Source of the DNA: DATKFM01 sp963810485
GTDB lineage: Bacteria > Pseudomonadota > Alphaproteobacteria > Dongiales > Dongiaceae
Length of the DNA stretch: 64,000 bases
Direction of reading: 5' to 3'
Assembly (NCBI GenBank): GCA_963810485.1
Contig: CAWENQ010000002.1
Location: 124,001 to 188,000, forward strand
The position numbers were made by a program, and so were the translations under genes. Shown here piece after piece: positions 26,504-37,472 of this stretch (position 1 is its first letter; every line of letters begins with the position of its first letter). The notes under the pieces were generated by a model, which ran no database searches, had not been told where the DNA came from, and was given only the letters and a program-made list of their open reading frames with translations.

Positions 26504-27565
26504 ATGGCGGCGGTCGACATCCAGGATGTGCGCAAATCCTACGGCGCCCATGAAGTGATCCACGGCGTCTCCGTCGCCATCGCCGATGGCGAGTTCGTGA
26601 TCCTGGTGGGGCCGTCGGGCTGCGGAAAATCGACACTCCTGCGCATGATCGCCGGGTTGGATTCCGTCAGCGCCGGGGCAATCAGGATCGGCGAGCGGGT
26701 GGTCAACGACCTGCCGCCCAAGGACCGCGATATCGCCATGGTGTTCCAGACCTACGCGCTCTATCCGCACAAGACGGTGGCGCAAAACATGGGCTTTGCG
26801 CTGAGGATGCGCAAGGCGCCGCCGGCGGAGATCGAGGCGCGGGTGCGGCGTGCGGCCCAAATCCTCGACCTTGAACCCTATCTCGGCCGCTATCCGCGGC
26901 AGCTCTCGGGCGGCCAGCGGCAGCGGGTGGCAATGGGCCGCGCCATCGTCCGCGATCCCGCCGTGTTCCTGTTCGACGAGCCGCTCTCCAACCTCGACGC
27001 CAAGCTGCGCGTGCAGATGCGCGCCGAGATCAAGGAATTGCATCAGCGGCTGGGCACCACCACCATCTATGTTACCCACGACCAGGTGGAAGCCATGACC
27101 ATGGCCGACCGCATCGTCGTGATGAACAATGGCGCGGTCGAGCAAATCGGTTCGCCGCTCGAGTTGTATGACAATCCCACCAATATCTTCGTCGCCGGCT
27201 TCATTGGTTCGCCCGCGATGAACCTGCTCCCGGGGCGCATTCGCGGCGGCGCGCGACCGGGCTTCGAGCTCGAGGGTGGCATCACCTTGCCGTTGGCGCG
27301 GATGCCGGACAATGCCGACGGCCGGCCGGCCATCTACGGCATCCGGCCGGAGCATCTGTCGCTCGACAGCGGCGGGGCGGTCGTGGACGTGAATGTGGTC
27401 GAGCCGCTGGGATCGGAAACGCAACTCTTCGCTCATCTCGGGGGGCTGAAGATTGTCGGCCTGTTCCACCAGCGGCTGCGCGTGGCGCCGGGCGAGCGCC
27501 TGGCGCTGATGCCGGATCCGGCGGCGGTGCATCTGTTCGATGCCGAGAGCGGCCGGCGGCTCTAG
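26504..27565 (+). CDS. Carbohydrate ABC transporter ATPase (UgpC/MalK type)
   Basis: 353 residues. Walker A GPSGCGKSTLLRMIAGLD, signature LSGGQRQRVAMGRAIVRDP, Walker B VFLFDEPLSNLDAKLR, switch His THDQVEAMTMADRI, and a C-terminal OB-fold regulatory domain of the MalK/UgpC type (YGIRPEHLSL). It is the first gene of the importer operon. The transported sugar or polyol cannot be read from the ATPase. Confidence 0.93.
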   Translation: MAAVDIQDVRKSYGAHEVIHGVSVAIADGEFVILVGPSGCGKSTLLRMIAGLDSVSAGAIRIGERVVNDLPPKDRDIAMVFQTYALYPHKTVAQNMGFALRMRKAPPAEIEARVRRAAQILDLEPYLGRYPRQLSGGQRQRVAMGRAIVRDPAVFLFDEPLSNLDAKLRVQMRAEIKELHQRLGTTTIYVTHDQVEAMTMADRIVVMNNGAVEQIGSPLELYDNPTNIFVAGFIGSPAMNLLPGRIRGGARPGFELEGGITLPLARMPDNADGRPAIYGIRPEHLSLDSGGAVVDVNVVEPLGSETQLFAHLGGLKIVGLFHQRLRVAPGERLALMPDPAAVHLFDAESGRRL

Positions 27566-27680
27566 GCGGCGCATTGACAGGGAGATCATTCAACTCCAAG
27601 TTTTCATCAATTTCAGCGGCGATAAAGGCCCGCGGCCAACGCGGGCATTTCCGACAGAACCAGCAAGGGAGGACACAGAG

Positions 27681-29319
27681 ATGAAAATCGAACTCTACGA
27701 TCTGATGATGAGCCGCCGCGGCATGCTCAAGGGCTCGGCCGCCCTGGCCGCCGGCGCCGCGGTCACCGCCTCGCTGCCGCGGCAGGCGGTGGCGCAGGAT
27801 CTGCGTGCCGCCATTCTCGCCATCCCCGGAGTCGGCAAGGGACAGCCGACGGACGCCGATTGGCAGAAGGTCGGCGAGATGTGCCTTGGTCCCACCAAGG
27901 AGAACGTGAAACAGGGTGAGTTCGCGGGCGTCGAGCTCTCCTTCATGGGCCTCAACAACCAGAACGTTCACAACATCCTGTTCCGCGGCCTGTCCAAGGC
28001 CTGGGCCGACTATACCGGCGCGACCATCAGCTGGATCGACCTGGCGCAGGCCGACTACAACGCGCGCCTGCAGCAGTCGATCGCCACGGGCACCGTCGAT
28101 TTCGACGTCATCGAGATGGGCGCACCGTTCGAAGGCGATGTCTGCGGCAAGGGCCTGGCATCCGAAATGCCGGATTGGGTCAAGACGCAAATCGACATGG
28201 ACGACTATGTCGGCTACCTCAAGGCGCCGGTGGGCACCTGGGACGGCAAGACTTACCGCATCTCCTGCGACGGCGATTGCCACAACTTCAACTACCGCTC
28301 GGACGTGTTCGCCGATCCGGGTCTCGCCGAAGAATGGAAGAAGGCGGGCAACACCACCGAGTGGTCGGTGCCGACCACCTGGCAGCAAGTGCAGGCGGCG
28401 ACCAAGTTCCTCAAGGGCAAGCAGCTCGCCGGCCAGGACCTCTACGGCTATCTCGATCCCTGCAAGGGCTGGGGCGGTTTCGGCTTCTATTTCCTGGGCT
28501 CGCGCGCCACGGCCTATGCGAAGCATCCGGACGATCGCGCGTTCCTGTTCGATCCCGACACCATGAAGCCGCGCGTCAACAATCAGGCCTGGGTGCGTGC
28601 GATCCAGGATGTGCTGGACGTTCTGCCGTCCGAGCCCGCCGATCAGCTCAACGCCGATCCCGGCACGACGGGGTTCCAGCAGTTCCTCGCGGGGACCGGC
28701 AGCATGCTGTCCTGGTGGGGCGATATCGGCTCCAACGCCAAGACCAACGACTCTTCGGTGGTGGGCGACGTTACGGCCTTCTCCATCCTGCCGGGCTCCG
28801 ACGATGTCTACAACTCGAAGACCGGGCAGTGGGAGACACTGTCCTCCGGCCCGAACTTCGCGCCGAACATGGCCTATATCGGCTGGGGTATCTATGTGAT
28901 GGCCCGAGTTCGACAGCGATCCCCAGAGGCAAAAGGCCGCCTGGTCCCTCGCTGCCCATCTCGGCGGCAAGGACATCTCGCTGTGGATGGCGGCCTATCC
29001 GTCGGGCTTCCAACCCTACCGCCAGAGCCACTTCAATATCGCCGAGTGGGTCGGTTCGGGATATGAGGAAGGCTTCATCAAGAGCTATCTCGACTCGCAA
29101 GCCAACTCCTACAACCACCCCAACGCCGCCATCGAGCCGCGCATTCCCGGCATCTTCCAGTACTACTCCGTCGCGGAGGACGAACTGCAGAAGATCTATG
29201 CCGGCCAGGCGACGGCCCAGGCGGGAGCCGATGCAATCGCCGCGGCTTGGGAGAAGCTCACCGACCAGCTAGGCCGCGAAAACCAGATCAAGCTCTACAA
29301 GGCCTCGCTCGGCATCTAG
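27681..29319 (+). CDS. ABC sugar-type substrate-binding protein, Tat-exported (one frameshift near 28904)
   Basis: About 545 residues when restored. A twin-arginine signal (MSRRGMLKGSAALAAGAA, cut near AVAQ) exports it to the periplasm. The body is a family-1 solute-binding protein: FMGLNNQNVHNILFRGLSKA, ISWIDLAQADYNARLQQSIA, SMLSWWGDIGSNAKTN. The frame breaks at YVMA and resumes as EFDSDPQRQKAAWSLAAHLG, one net extra base. The start at 27681 has a strong GGGAGGA site. Family resemblance suggests a sugar or polyol ligand. Confidence 0.9.
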
Positions 29320-29383
29320 TATCGAAGCGGAGTCGGCGCCTGACGGTGCCGGCTCCGTTCCCACCCGATGGCAAGAGTTTCGT

Positions 29384-30505
29384 ATGGCGACCATGGGTAA
29401 GGCCGCAAGCTCCGCCACCAGCGGCGCCGCCGTTGCGGCCGCCATCTCCAGCGGCCGGCGGCAAAACGGTACGCTGCTCATCCGCATCGCCACGCTGCTG
29501 TTCATCGCCGTCGTGGCGATGCAGAGCCTTTATGCCGCCGGTATCGTTCCCTTCGGTTTTGGCAATTGGCAGCCGGTCCTGATCGGTTTCGCGATCTGGG
29601 GCGTGGCGCTCTGCTTCGGAAACATCCTGCGGAGCGGCGAAGCCGGCTGGCGCGCCCTCTTCGTATTGCCGGCCGTCCTGTTTACCTTGGCGCTGGTGAT
29701 CTTCCCGACCTTCTTCGGCCTCTACATCGCGCTCACGGATTGGAACCTCTCCTCGGCGACCGGCCGGCAGTTCAACGGTCTCGCCAACTTCTATCAGCTC
29801 ATCGCCGATCCCTACTTCTGGAATGCGCTCGGCAACATGGTGTTCTATGTGCTGACGGTGCTGGCGCAGTATGCGTTCGCATTCGCGCTCGCGCTGCTGC
29901 TGAACGCCGACATTCGCGGCCGGAAGTTCTTCCGCGTGGCATTTCTGCTGCCCTTCATGCTGTCGCCGGTGGCGGTGAGCTGGATGATCGGCAAATCGAT
30001 GCTGGAGTACCGCTACGGGCCTGTATCGCGGCTGCTGCGCCTGCTGGGATGGGAGAACCCGTCGCTGCTCACCTCGCCCTGGCTGGCCAAGACCACGATC
30101 GCCGCCATGGATGCCTGGGTTTGGATCCCCTTCATGATGATCCTGCTGCTGGCCGGACTCCAGGCCCTGTCAAAGGAAGTACAGGAAGCTGCCAAGGTCG
30201 ATGGCGCCACGGGCTGGCAGGGATTCTGGCAGATCACCTTCCCGCTCATGCTGCCGGTCAGCGTCACGACCATCGTGCTGCGCATCATCTTCCAGCTCAA
30301 GCTCGCCGACATCGTGATCAATACCACATCGGGCGGGCCTGGCGGCGCCACGGACACGATCTCCAGCTTCATCTTCCGGGAATACAAGGACCGCTCGAAC
30401 GTCGGTTATGGCACCATGATCGCCGAGGTCTATCTGATCCTCATCATCCTCTTCATCGCGCTGCTGCTGTGGTCCACCAGCCGATTCATGCAACGGCAGA
30501 CCTGA
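29384..30505 (+). CDS. ABC sugar transporter permease (UgpA/MalF type)
   Basis: 373 residues, longer than average because of an extra N-terminal segment with two helices (LLIRIATLLFIAVVAMQSLY and PVLIGFAIWGVALCFGNIL) before the six-helix permease core. The EAA loop is QEAAKVDGATGWQGFWQITF-PLM. The start at 29384 is followed by a second in-frame ATG at 29393. It partners the next permease. Confidence 0.92.
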   Translation: MATMGKAASSATSGAAVAAAISSGRRQNGTLLIRIATLLFIAVVAMQSLYAAGIVPFGFGNWQPVLIGFAIWGVALCFGNILRSGEAGWRALFVLPAVLFTLALVIFPTFFGLYIALTDWNLSSATGRQFNGLANFYQLIADPYFWNALGNMVFYVLTVLAQYAFAFALALLLNADIRGRKFFRVAFLLPFMLSPVAVSWMIGKSMLEYRYGPVSRLLRLLGWENPSLLTSPWLAKTTIAAMDAWVWIPFMMILLLAGLQALSKEVQEAAKVDGATGWQGFWQITFPLMLPVSVTTIVLRIIFQLKLADIVINTTSGGPGGATDTISSFIFREYKDRSNVGYGTMIAEVYLILIILFIALLLWSTSRFMQRQT

Positions 30506-30506
30506 G

Positions 30507-31376
30507 ATGTCCGCAGGCCTCAAGAAAACGCTGATCTACGCGGCGCTGATCGCCTGGACGGTCGTCGCCCTGTTCCCGATCTATTGGACGTTGACCACGA
30601 CCTTCAAATCCGCGCCGGATGTGATGAAGGGCAACATGATCCCCTTTCTCGAGTACGCACCGGACTGGAAGGGGTTGCGGTCGCTCGGCCTCTCGCCGGA
30701 TACGATCCTCAATTTCTCGACACCGCGCGAGGAGTTCCTCAAGCGCTTCTACAACAGCATCATCGCGTCCATCGGCGCGTCGGTCCTGGCGCTGATCATC
30801 GGCACCATGGCGGCCTACGGACTCAGCCGCTTCGAGTATAAATTCGCGATCTGGCGGAACCGCGACATCTCCTTCTTCTTCCTCTCGCAGTTGATCCTGC
30901 CGCCGGTGGTTCTGGCGATGCCGTTCCTCGTGCTCTACAAGGAACTGGCATTGCTCGACTCGCTGATCGGGTTGATTCTCATCTACGCACTCTCGGTTCT
31001 GCCGATCGTGATTTGGATCATGCGCGACCAGTTCGATTCGATTCCCCATGAGCTGGAGCAGGCCGCCCTGGTCGATGGCTGTTCCACCTGGGATGCCTTT
31101 CTCAAGATCGTCGTTCCGATCGCGCTGCCGGGCATGGTCGCAGCCTTCATCCTGGCGGTGATCCTCTGCTGGAACGAGTATTTCTTCGCCGCCCTGCTCA
31201 CGGGCACCAATGCACGGACGCTGCCGGTGATGGTCGCCAGCCAGACAGGCTCCCAGGGCATCAGCTGGTGGTCGATGGCCGCCTTGGCTTCGGCGGCGAT
31301 CCTGCCGCTGATCGTCATCGGCATCTTCCTGGAACGCTACATCGTGAAGGGGTTGACGGCCGGCGCCGTGAAGTAG
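30507..31376 (+). CDS. ABC sugar transporter permease (UgpE/MalG type)
   Basis: 289 residues with six predicted TM helices. Starts one base after the previous stop. N-terminal helix LIAWTVVALFPIYWTLTTTF and an EAA loop EQAALVDGCSTWDAFLKIVV-PIALPG. The C-terminal sequence FLERYIVKGLTAGAVK is typical of this permease class. It forms the channel with the upstream permease. Confidence 0.94.
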   Translation: MSAGLKKTLIYAALIAWTVVALFPIYWTLTTTFKSAPDVMKGNMIPFLEYAPDWKGLRSLGLSPDTILNFSTPREEFLKRFYNSIIASIGASVLALIIGTMAAYGLSRFEYKFAIWRNRDISFFFLSQLILPPVVLAMPFLVLYKELALLDSLIGLILIYALSVLPIVIWIMRDQFDSIPHELEQAALVDGCSTWDAFLKIVVPIALPGMVAAFILAVILCWNEYFFAALLTGTNARTLPVMVASQTGSQGISWWSMAALASAAILPLIVIGIFLERYIVKGLTAGAVK

Positions 31377-31404
31377 CGCCGCTGGGAAACGGGAGAGCAG
31401 GGAG

Positions 31405-31966
31405 ATGCGCACCGGCGCCGAGCTGTTGCCGCTTGCCGTGAAGGACATCGCCGCCGCTGCCGGAGCGATCGGCGATAGCGCGGTGAACCGTCTCGTGGAG
31501 GCGATCCTCGCAGCGCGCCATGTCGCCCTGTTCGGTTGCGGCCGCGAAGGGCTGCAGATGCGCGGCCTGGCGATGCGGCTCCACCATCTCGGCCGCTCGG
31601 TCTCGGTGGTGGGCGACATGACCACGCCAGCCATCGGGCCAAGCGACCTGCTGCTGTTGTCGGCCGGCCCGGGGATGCTATCGACGGCGCTGGCGCTGGC
31701 AAATGTGGCCAAGGCTGCCGGCGCGAAGGTCCTGACCATCACCGCGCAGCCTGACGGCGCCGTGCCCAGGGCATCGGATGAGGTGGTCGTCGTGCCGGCG
31801 CAGACCATGGCGACCGACCGGGAGAGATGAGGTTTCCGCCCTGCCGATGGGCTCCGTCTATGAGGGCGCGCTGTTCCTGATGTTCGAGATCGTCGTGCTC
31901 TTGCTGAAAGAGCGGCTCGGCGTGAGCGACGCCTTCATGCGCGCCAACCATACCAACCTGGAGTGA
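31405..31966 (+). CDS. SIS-domain 6-phospho-3-hexuloisomerase-like protein (one frameshift near 31828)
   Basis: About 186 residues when restored, the normal length of the PHI family. SIS fold: ARHVALFGCGREGLQMRGLA, then LGRSVSVVGDMTTPAIG and LLLLSAGPGMLSTALALANV. The frame changes at TDRE, resuming DEVSALPMGSVYEGALFLMF and MRANHTNLE by one extra base. PHI isomerises 3-hexulose 6-phosphate to fructose 6-phosphate. No hexulose-phosphate synthase is nearby, so the enzyme more likely acts on a phosphate of the imported sugar. A good AGGGAG site precedes it and it ends the importer operon. Confidence 0.85.
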
Positions 31967-32014
31967 GCTTGATCGCCCGCTGAATCGTCGGTCGTCACCG
32001 GTAACAGCTTACTC

Positions 32015-34097
32015 TCAGTCGCCCAGCAGGCCCTTCAGCGCGTCTCCGACACCTTCCTTGGTTTTTTCCGTGCCCTGCTGAATCAACTGGTCGGTCGGCG
32101 AAGGGGTCGCTGCGGGTGCCTGCGCCGGCTCCGTTGTTGCGGCCGGCACCGGCGCTGCCGTGGCCACCGCGCCGCATCCGCCGCCCGATGCAGCAGCTGG
32201 CTGTGCAGTCCCGCCGCTGACGGCGCCCGTCACCAGACCGGTGAGCGCGCCGACGGTGTCGCCGCCGCTTCCCACCGAGTCCGTCAGCGCGCCCGTCGCA
32301 CCCTTCACCAGCGCGGCCGGGTCGGGCCTCACGCTCGGGTCGGCGAGCGTGCCGCCGACATTCACGGGGATCGCGATGCGAACCAGGTTCGTCTGCTTGG
32401 CCTTGGGGTCGAGATGCATGTCGAGCTTCTCGTTGCCCAGATTGATTTTGCCGCTGCCATAGATGGTGGCGCCGTTGGTATCCAGCGCCAGGGCCTTGCT
32501 TGTGGCCACGCCCTTGGCGATGTCGAACTTCGTCACGAAGCAGTTCAGGTTCGAGCTGTCGGCGCTGCCGGTCGAGATCAGCTGGAAGAGATCGGACAGG
32601 ACGATGCGGGCGAAGCGGTTGTTGATCTTGCCGGAGCCCATCTGCATGCCGAACTTGCCGCTGAGGCCGGCCATGATCTGGCGCACCGAATTGCCCGCGC
32701 CCTTCACGTCGATGTCCGTATCCATCTTGCCGCCGCTGAGGATAGCGGACTGCCCGAGGGTGTTCATCAGCGTGCCGGCCTCGATGCCGCGGCTGGTAAG
32801 CTTGAGCGCAACCGCCGGCTGCTTGGCGCTGCCGTCGATGACTCCGGAAAGACCGAGCTTGCCGCCGGTAACGCCGGCGTCGATCTTGCCGATCGTCAGT
32901 TTGCCGGCGGCGAGATCGAGCGCGATGGTGAGACCGTCGAAGGTAACGGGTTCGCGGATCACCTTCTGGCCGGTGAAGTCGATCTTGGCATCTACCGTCT
33001 TGAGCAGATCGAAAGGCAGCGGATCGTCGGGGAAGATCCGGCCGTCGCCGCTTTTAGACGCGGCCGCCTCGCCCTCAGCCGGCGCCGCCTTGATGCCGAA
33101 GTCCTTTGCGTCCAGCAGGCTCGACGACAGCTTGGCGACGATCTTCGGCCGTTCGCCTGACAGCGCGATCGAGGCGTCGCCGGCCACGTCGCTGCCGCCC
33201 ATCTTCATCTGCATCCCCGCGACCTGAAAGCCGCCCTTGGCGTCGCTGAGATTGCCGCTGAAGCTGTAGGGACCGAGCGGCGGCATCGGCGAGCCGGTCA
33301 GTGGCGTCATGTCGGCGAGGCTGTTGCCCTCGGCCGTCAGCGCGATGGCGACGCCCTTGCCGTCCGCCGGTTGGTCAATCGTTCCCTTGGCCGCAATGGT
33401 CGCGCCGCCGCCCTGCGCCTGGAGATCGATGGGCAGGGGCTGATTGGCGACGATGCCGCTGAGCGAACCGATGGTCCCGCTGGCGTTGACAGGATTGCCG
33501 TTCAGATTGGCGACGATCTCCAGCGCAATCGGGCTGTTGGCATCCGCCATATCGGCGCTAAACTTCTCGAACGCCACCGTCTGCGTCTTGTTGGCGACTC
33601 CGTCCCTGTAGGTGATGGCTGACGTCTTCGAACGTGATCTTGTTGACAACAGGCAGTTTGCCTGTCCCGCCGCCGGCCAACTCCGGCTGCGCTGCGGCGC
33701 CGGCTTCACCGAAGGTCCAATTGTTCTGCCCTTTGCCGTCGGTCTCCAGCAGGATATCGGCGCCAATCAGCACCACGCGATTCACCTTGATGTCGCCGAA
33801 GATCAGCGGGATCAGCTCCAGTTCCGTCTCGAACCGCTTGATCGTCGCCATCTCCGGCCGCGATCCCCAGGACGCATTGGCGAAGGTGACGTCATCGACT
33901 GTCATGGTCGGCGTCAGCGAAAGGCCGACATCCAGCGTACCGGCGATCTTGAGCTCGCGGCCGGTCGCCTGTTTCGCCTGGTCGGCGATGGTCGCGCGAT
34001 ATTCATTGAAGTCGATCGATTGGATGGCGATGAATGCGCCGCCGATGATCACGACCACCAGCACAACGAGTCCGATCAGAACGTGCTTCGGCCGCAT
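32015..34097 (-). CDS. AsmA family protein (one frameshift near 33617)
   Basis: About 694 residues when restored. An N-terminal TM anchor (HVLIGLVVLVVVIIGGAFIA) is followed by the AsmA N-terminal domain (VGLSLTPTMTVDDVTFANAS, FETELELIPLIFGDIKVNRV) and a beta-groove core with AsmA_2-like repeats (MDTDIDVKGAGNSVRQIMAG, LSGKFGMQMGSGKINNRFAR). The C-terminus is Ala/Pro-rich. One extra base separates the first 160 residues from the rest (EDV/SAITYRDG). AsmA-like proteins are thought to move phospholipids between membranes or control outer-membrane assembly. Confidence 0.88.
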
Positions 34098-34194
34098 GAT
34101 GGGGTCCTCCTCGCCGACGCAGAATTCAGCCTGGTTGCGCTATACTTCTTTACGGCGCTTCCTGCGAATGTCCTTTTTGGCTGATGCCAGGTCC

Positions 34195-35019
34195 TCAGCT
34201 TTTGATGAAAGCGAGCAGATCGGCGTTGATCGTGTCGGCCTCGGTGGTCGGCATGCCGTGCGGGAAGCCCTTGTAGGTTTTCAGCGTGCCGTTCTTCAGC
34301 AGCTTTGCCGACAGCGGCGCCGAGTCGGCGTAGGGCACGATCTGGTCGTCGTCGCCATGCATCACCAGGACCGGCACCGTGATCTTCTTCAGGTCCTCGG
34401 TGAAGTCGGTCTGGGAGAAGGCGACGATGCCGTCATAGTGCGCCTTGGCGCCGCCCATCATGCCCTGGCGCCACCAGTTCCAGATGGTGCCCTGCGAGAC
34501 TTTCGCGCCGGGCCGGTTGTAACCATAGAAGGGTCCGGCCGGCAGGTCGTAGTAGAACTGCGCGCGGCTGGCGGCGAGCTGCGCCTGAAGGCCATCGAAC
34601 ACCTCCTTGGGCAGCCCGCCCGGATTGGCCGCCGTCTTCACCATCAGCGGCGGCACGGCGCTGATGATTGCCGCCTTTGCGACGCGGCTCTCGCCATGAC
34701 GGGCGATGTAATGCACGACTTCGCCGCCGCCGGTGGAATGGCCGACATGCACGGCCTTCTTGAGGTCGAGGTGCGCCGTCAGCGCCGCGAGGTCGTCGGC
34801 ATAGTGATCCATGTCGTGGCCGCCGCTGACCTGGCTCGAGCGGCCGTGACCGCGCCGGTCATGGGCGATGACGCGAAAGCCCTTGCCGACGAAGAACAGC
34901 ATCTGGGCATCCCAATCATCAGCCGAAAGTGGCCAGCCATGGCTGAAGACGATGGGCTGCCCCGAGCCCCAGTCCTTGTAGAAGATCTCGACGCCGTCCT
35001 TGGTGGTAATCGTGCTCAT
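34195..35019 (-). CDS. Alpha/beta hydrolase, non-haem chloroperoxidase type
   Basis: 274 residues. N-terminus MSTITTKDGVEIFYKDWGSG, oxyanion SHGWPLSADDWDAQ, HDRRGHGRSSQ, nucleophile elbow GHSTGGGEVVHYIA (Ser), acid in MHGDDDQIVPY and catalytic His in GFPHGMP. This is the cofactor-free haloperoxidase/esterase branch. The start at 35019 is supported by the family N-terminus and a GGAGA-like site. It is divergent from the AraC gene. Confidence 0.92.
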   Translation of the reverse strand: MSTITTKDGVEIFYKDWGSGQPIVFSHGWPLSADDWDAQMLFFVGKGFRVIAHDRRGHGRSSQVSGGHDMDHYADDLAALTAHLDLKKAVHVGHSTGGGEVVHYIARHGESRVAKAAIISAVPPLMVKTAANPGGLPKEVFDGLQAQLAASRAQFYYDLPAGPFYGYNRPGAKVSQGTIWNWWRQGMMGGAKAHYDGIVAFSQTDFTEDLKKITVPVLVMHGDDDQIVPYADSAPLSAKLLKNGTLKTYKGFPHGMPTTEADTINADLLAFIKS

Positions 35020-35240
35020 CTCGGAGATTCCTTTTCGTCGGCGGTTGAACCTGATGGCGAGTTTGCCGCCGAAAATTCCGACGGGCAAGCGGAGGAGAAA
35101 GCCGGCCGTCCATGCCCTTGAACCGCTGGTCGACCTCTGCGATTGACATCAAAGTATCCCTGACCAACAACTGGCTTTCGACAGTGGAGGCCGACATGAC
35201 GGCGGTGTTGCAGAGCTCGAGCAGGTGAAGTGAAACGACC

Positions 35241-36033
35241 ATGCCTGACGGATCGCTCGTCATCAGCTACCGCGAATACGCGCCGCCACCGGACCTGGCG
35301 GCGCTTGTGGCATGCACTTGGGTCAATGTCAGCCGCGCGCTGCCGCTGGCGCCGGCCCAGCCGATCATTCCCGACGGCTGCGCCGATATCATCAAGTTCG
35401 GCGACGAGCCGCCGCATATTGCCGGTCCGGCCGCCACGACCCAGTGGGTCCGGCCGCAGCCCGCGGGCACATTGATCACCGCGATCAGGTTCCGGCCCGG
35501 CGCCGTGCGGTCGATCTTGCGCTGCGACGCCGAGGCGCTCGGGCCGTGGGGCGTGGAGCTCGAGTCGATCTGCGGGCGTGAGGCGAAGGCCCTGGTCGCA
35601 GATCTCGCCGCTGCCGAGTCAGCCGACGCGCGCCGCGGCGGCACTGGAGGCCTGGACACGCCGGCGGATCGCGGCGGCGCAGGGCGCGGACCAGAAGATC
35701 ATCGCGGCAGGGGCCATGCTGACACAGGCGCCATGGACCACGGTGGATCATGTGGCGGACGCGCTCGACCTATCGGCCCGGCAGCTCCGCCGCGGTTTCA
35801 TCGCGGCCTGCGGCTATGGCCCCAAGACATTGCAGCGGATCATGCGGCTGCAGCAGGCGCTGCGGCTGGCCTCGACACCGGCGCACCCGCGCGGCCTCGC
35901 CCACCTCGCCGCCGCCGCCGGCTACGCGGACCAGGCGCACATGACCCGCGAGTTCCTGGACCTGACCGGTTTCACGCCCGCGCGATACCTGCCGATCCAC
36001 AATCCGGAGCTGAGCCGCTGGCTGGAGCTTTAG
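35241..36033 (+). CDS. AraC family transcriptional regulator (one frameshift near 35617)
   Basis: About 263 residues when restored. The N-terminal DUF6597-like region has IPDGCADIIKF and AIRFRPGAV. The C-terminal AraC domain has TTVDHVADALDLSARQLRRG, YGPKTLQRIMRLQQALRLAS and YADQAHMTREFLDLTGFTPA. The frame breaks at AAAES and resumes as PTRAAAALEAW, one extra base. The target is unknown; the VOC gene 78 bp downstream is on the same strand and may be regulated by it. Confidence 0.85.
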
Positions 36034-36110
36034 GCGGCGTCCGTTTTGTTCAAGACCCGTCCCCGCCGCCGCGCCACTCTGCGGCCAACAATATGAATCA
36101 GGAGGTCGAT

Positions 36111-36539
36111 ATGCCGCTGCCGGAAGGGCTGGGGATCAAGTTCGTCGCGGGGTTCGGTCCCATCGTGCGGGCGCCGCAGGCGAGCCGGGACTTCTATGTC
36201 GGCCTCCTCGGCCTGCCGCTGACGCCGATGGAGCAGGACCCCGACTACTTCCACGGCGAAGGGATCGACGGCGTGCGCCACTTCGCGCTCTGGCCGCTGG
36301 CGAACGCGGCGCAGTCCTGTTTCGGCTCGTCCGAATGGCCCGCCTCGGTGCCGGCGCCCAACGCCTGGCTGGAATTCGACGTCGAGGACGTGGCCGCGGC
36401 GAGCAAGATCCTGAAGGCGCGCGGCTGCCGGCTGCTGGTCGACAACCGCAAGGAGCCCTGGGGCCAGACGGTGACGCGGCTGCTGAGCCCCGAGGGCCTG
36501 CTGATCGGCATCACCTTCACGCCCTGGCTGCGAAGCTAA
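36111..36539 (+). CDS. VOC/glyoxalase superfamily protein
   Basis: 142 residues. One beta-alpha-beta-beta-beta module pair: PIVRAPQASRDFYVGLLGLP, VRHFALWPLANAAQ, LEFDVEDVAAASKILKARGC and GQTVTRLLSPEGLLIGITF. The metal residues of glyoxalase I are not all evident, so it could be a bleomycin-resistance-like binding protein. The start at 36111 has a strong AGGAGG, which excludes the in-frame ATG at 36093. Confidence 0.85.
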   Translation: MPLPEGLGIKFVAGFGPIVRAPQASRDFYVGLLGLPLTPMEQDPDYFHGEGIDGVRHFALWPLANAAQSCFGSSEWPASVPAPNAWLEFDVEDVAAASKILKARGCRLLVDNRKEPWGQTVTRLLSPEGLLIGITFTPWLRS

Positions 36540-36585
36540 GATCAGCGGCTTTCACCGCCAGGGTCCGATCGCCTATAGTCTGATC

Positions 36586-37472
36586 ATGGCAGCCACCTAC
36601 ACCCGCATCGAGGTCCGGCCGATGGCCGGCGCGCTGGGCGCCGACGTCCATGGCGTGGACCTCGCCCAGCCGCTCGACGACGCGACGTCGGCCGAGGTCG
36701 AGCGCGCGTTCCACGACCGTCTCGTGCTGTTCTTCCACGACCAGCGCCTGACGCCGGAGCAGCATCTCGCCTTCTCGCGCCGGCTCGGCCCGCTCACCCG
36801 CTCGCCCTACATCAAGCATATGGACGAGTACCCCGACATCATCGCCGTGCTGAAGGAGGCCGACGAGCGCAACATCAGCACCTTCGGCAATGCCTGGCAT
36901 TCGGATTTCAGCTTCCTCGAGGAGCCGCCGCTGGGCTCCGTGCTCTATGCGCGCGAGGTGCCGGATCATGGCGGCGACACGCTGTTCGCCAACATGTACA
37001 GCGCCTATGAGGCGCTGTCCGAGGGCATGCGGCGGATGCTCGACGGCCTGAACGCGATGCATTCCGGCCAGCCCTATGGCGTCGGCGGCCTGCCCGCCGA
37101 TCTCACGCGTCTCGCGCTCCATCGGCATCGAGCGGAACCAGCCGGAGGCCGACCGCGAGGTGGCGCATCCCGTCGTGCGCGTGCATCCGGCGACGGGCCG
37201 CAAGGCGCTGTTCGTCAACTCGATCTACACCACGCGCTTCGAGGGCATGGACCGAGGCCGAGAGCCGGCCGCTGCTCGAGTTCCTCTTCGACCACGCCAT
37301 CCGGCCCGAATTCACCTGCCGCCTGCGCTGGCGCGCCAACGACCTGGCGATCTGGGACAACCGCTGCGCCATGCACTACGCCGTCAACGACTACGACGGC
37401 GCGAGACGGCTGATGCACCGCACGACGATCAAGGGCGAGCGGCCAATCTCGGCGCGGGGGAAGAACTCGTAG
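36586..37472 (+). CDS. TauD/TfdA-family dioxygenase (two frameshifts)
   Basis: About 295 residues when restored. Fe(II)/2-oxoglutarate dioxygenase with the TauD pattern: MAGALGADVHGVDLAQPLDD, WHSDFSF (His-x-Asp iron ligands), DHGGDTLFANMYSAYEALS, then RVHPATGRKALFVNSIYTTR and WDNRCAMHYAVNDYDG with the second iron His and 2-oxoglutarate Arg. Extra bases occur near 37113 (LTR/SRSIGIERN) and near 37248 (FEGM/TEAESRPL). Substrates in the family include taurine, 2,4-D and other carboxylates or sulfonates; it cannot be narrowed here. Confidence 0.85.
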
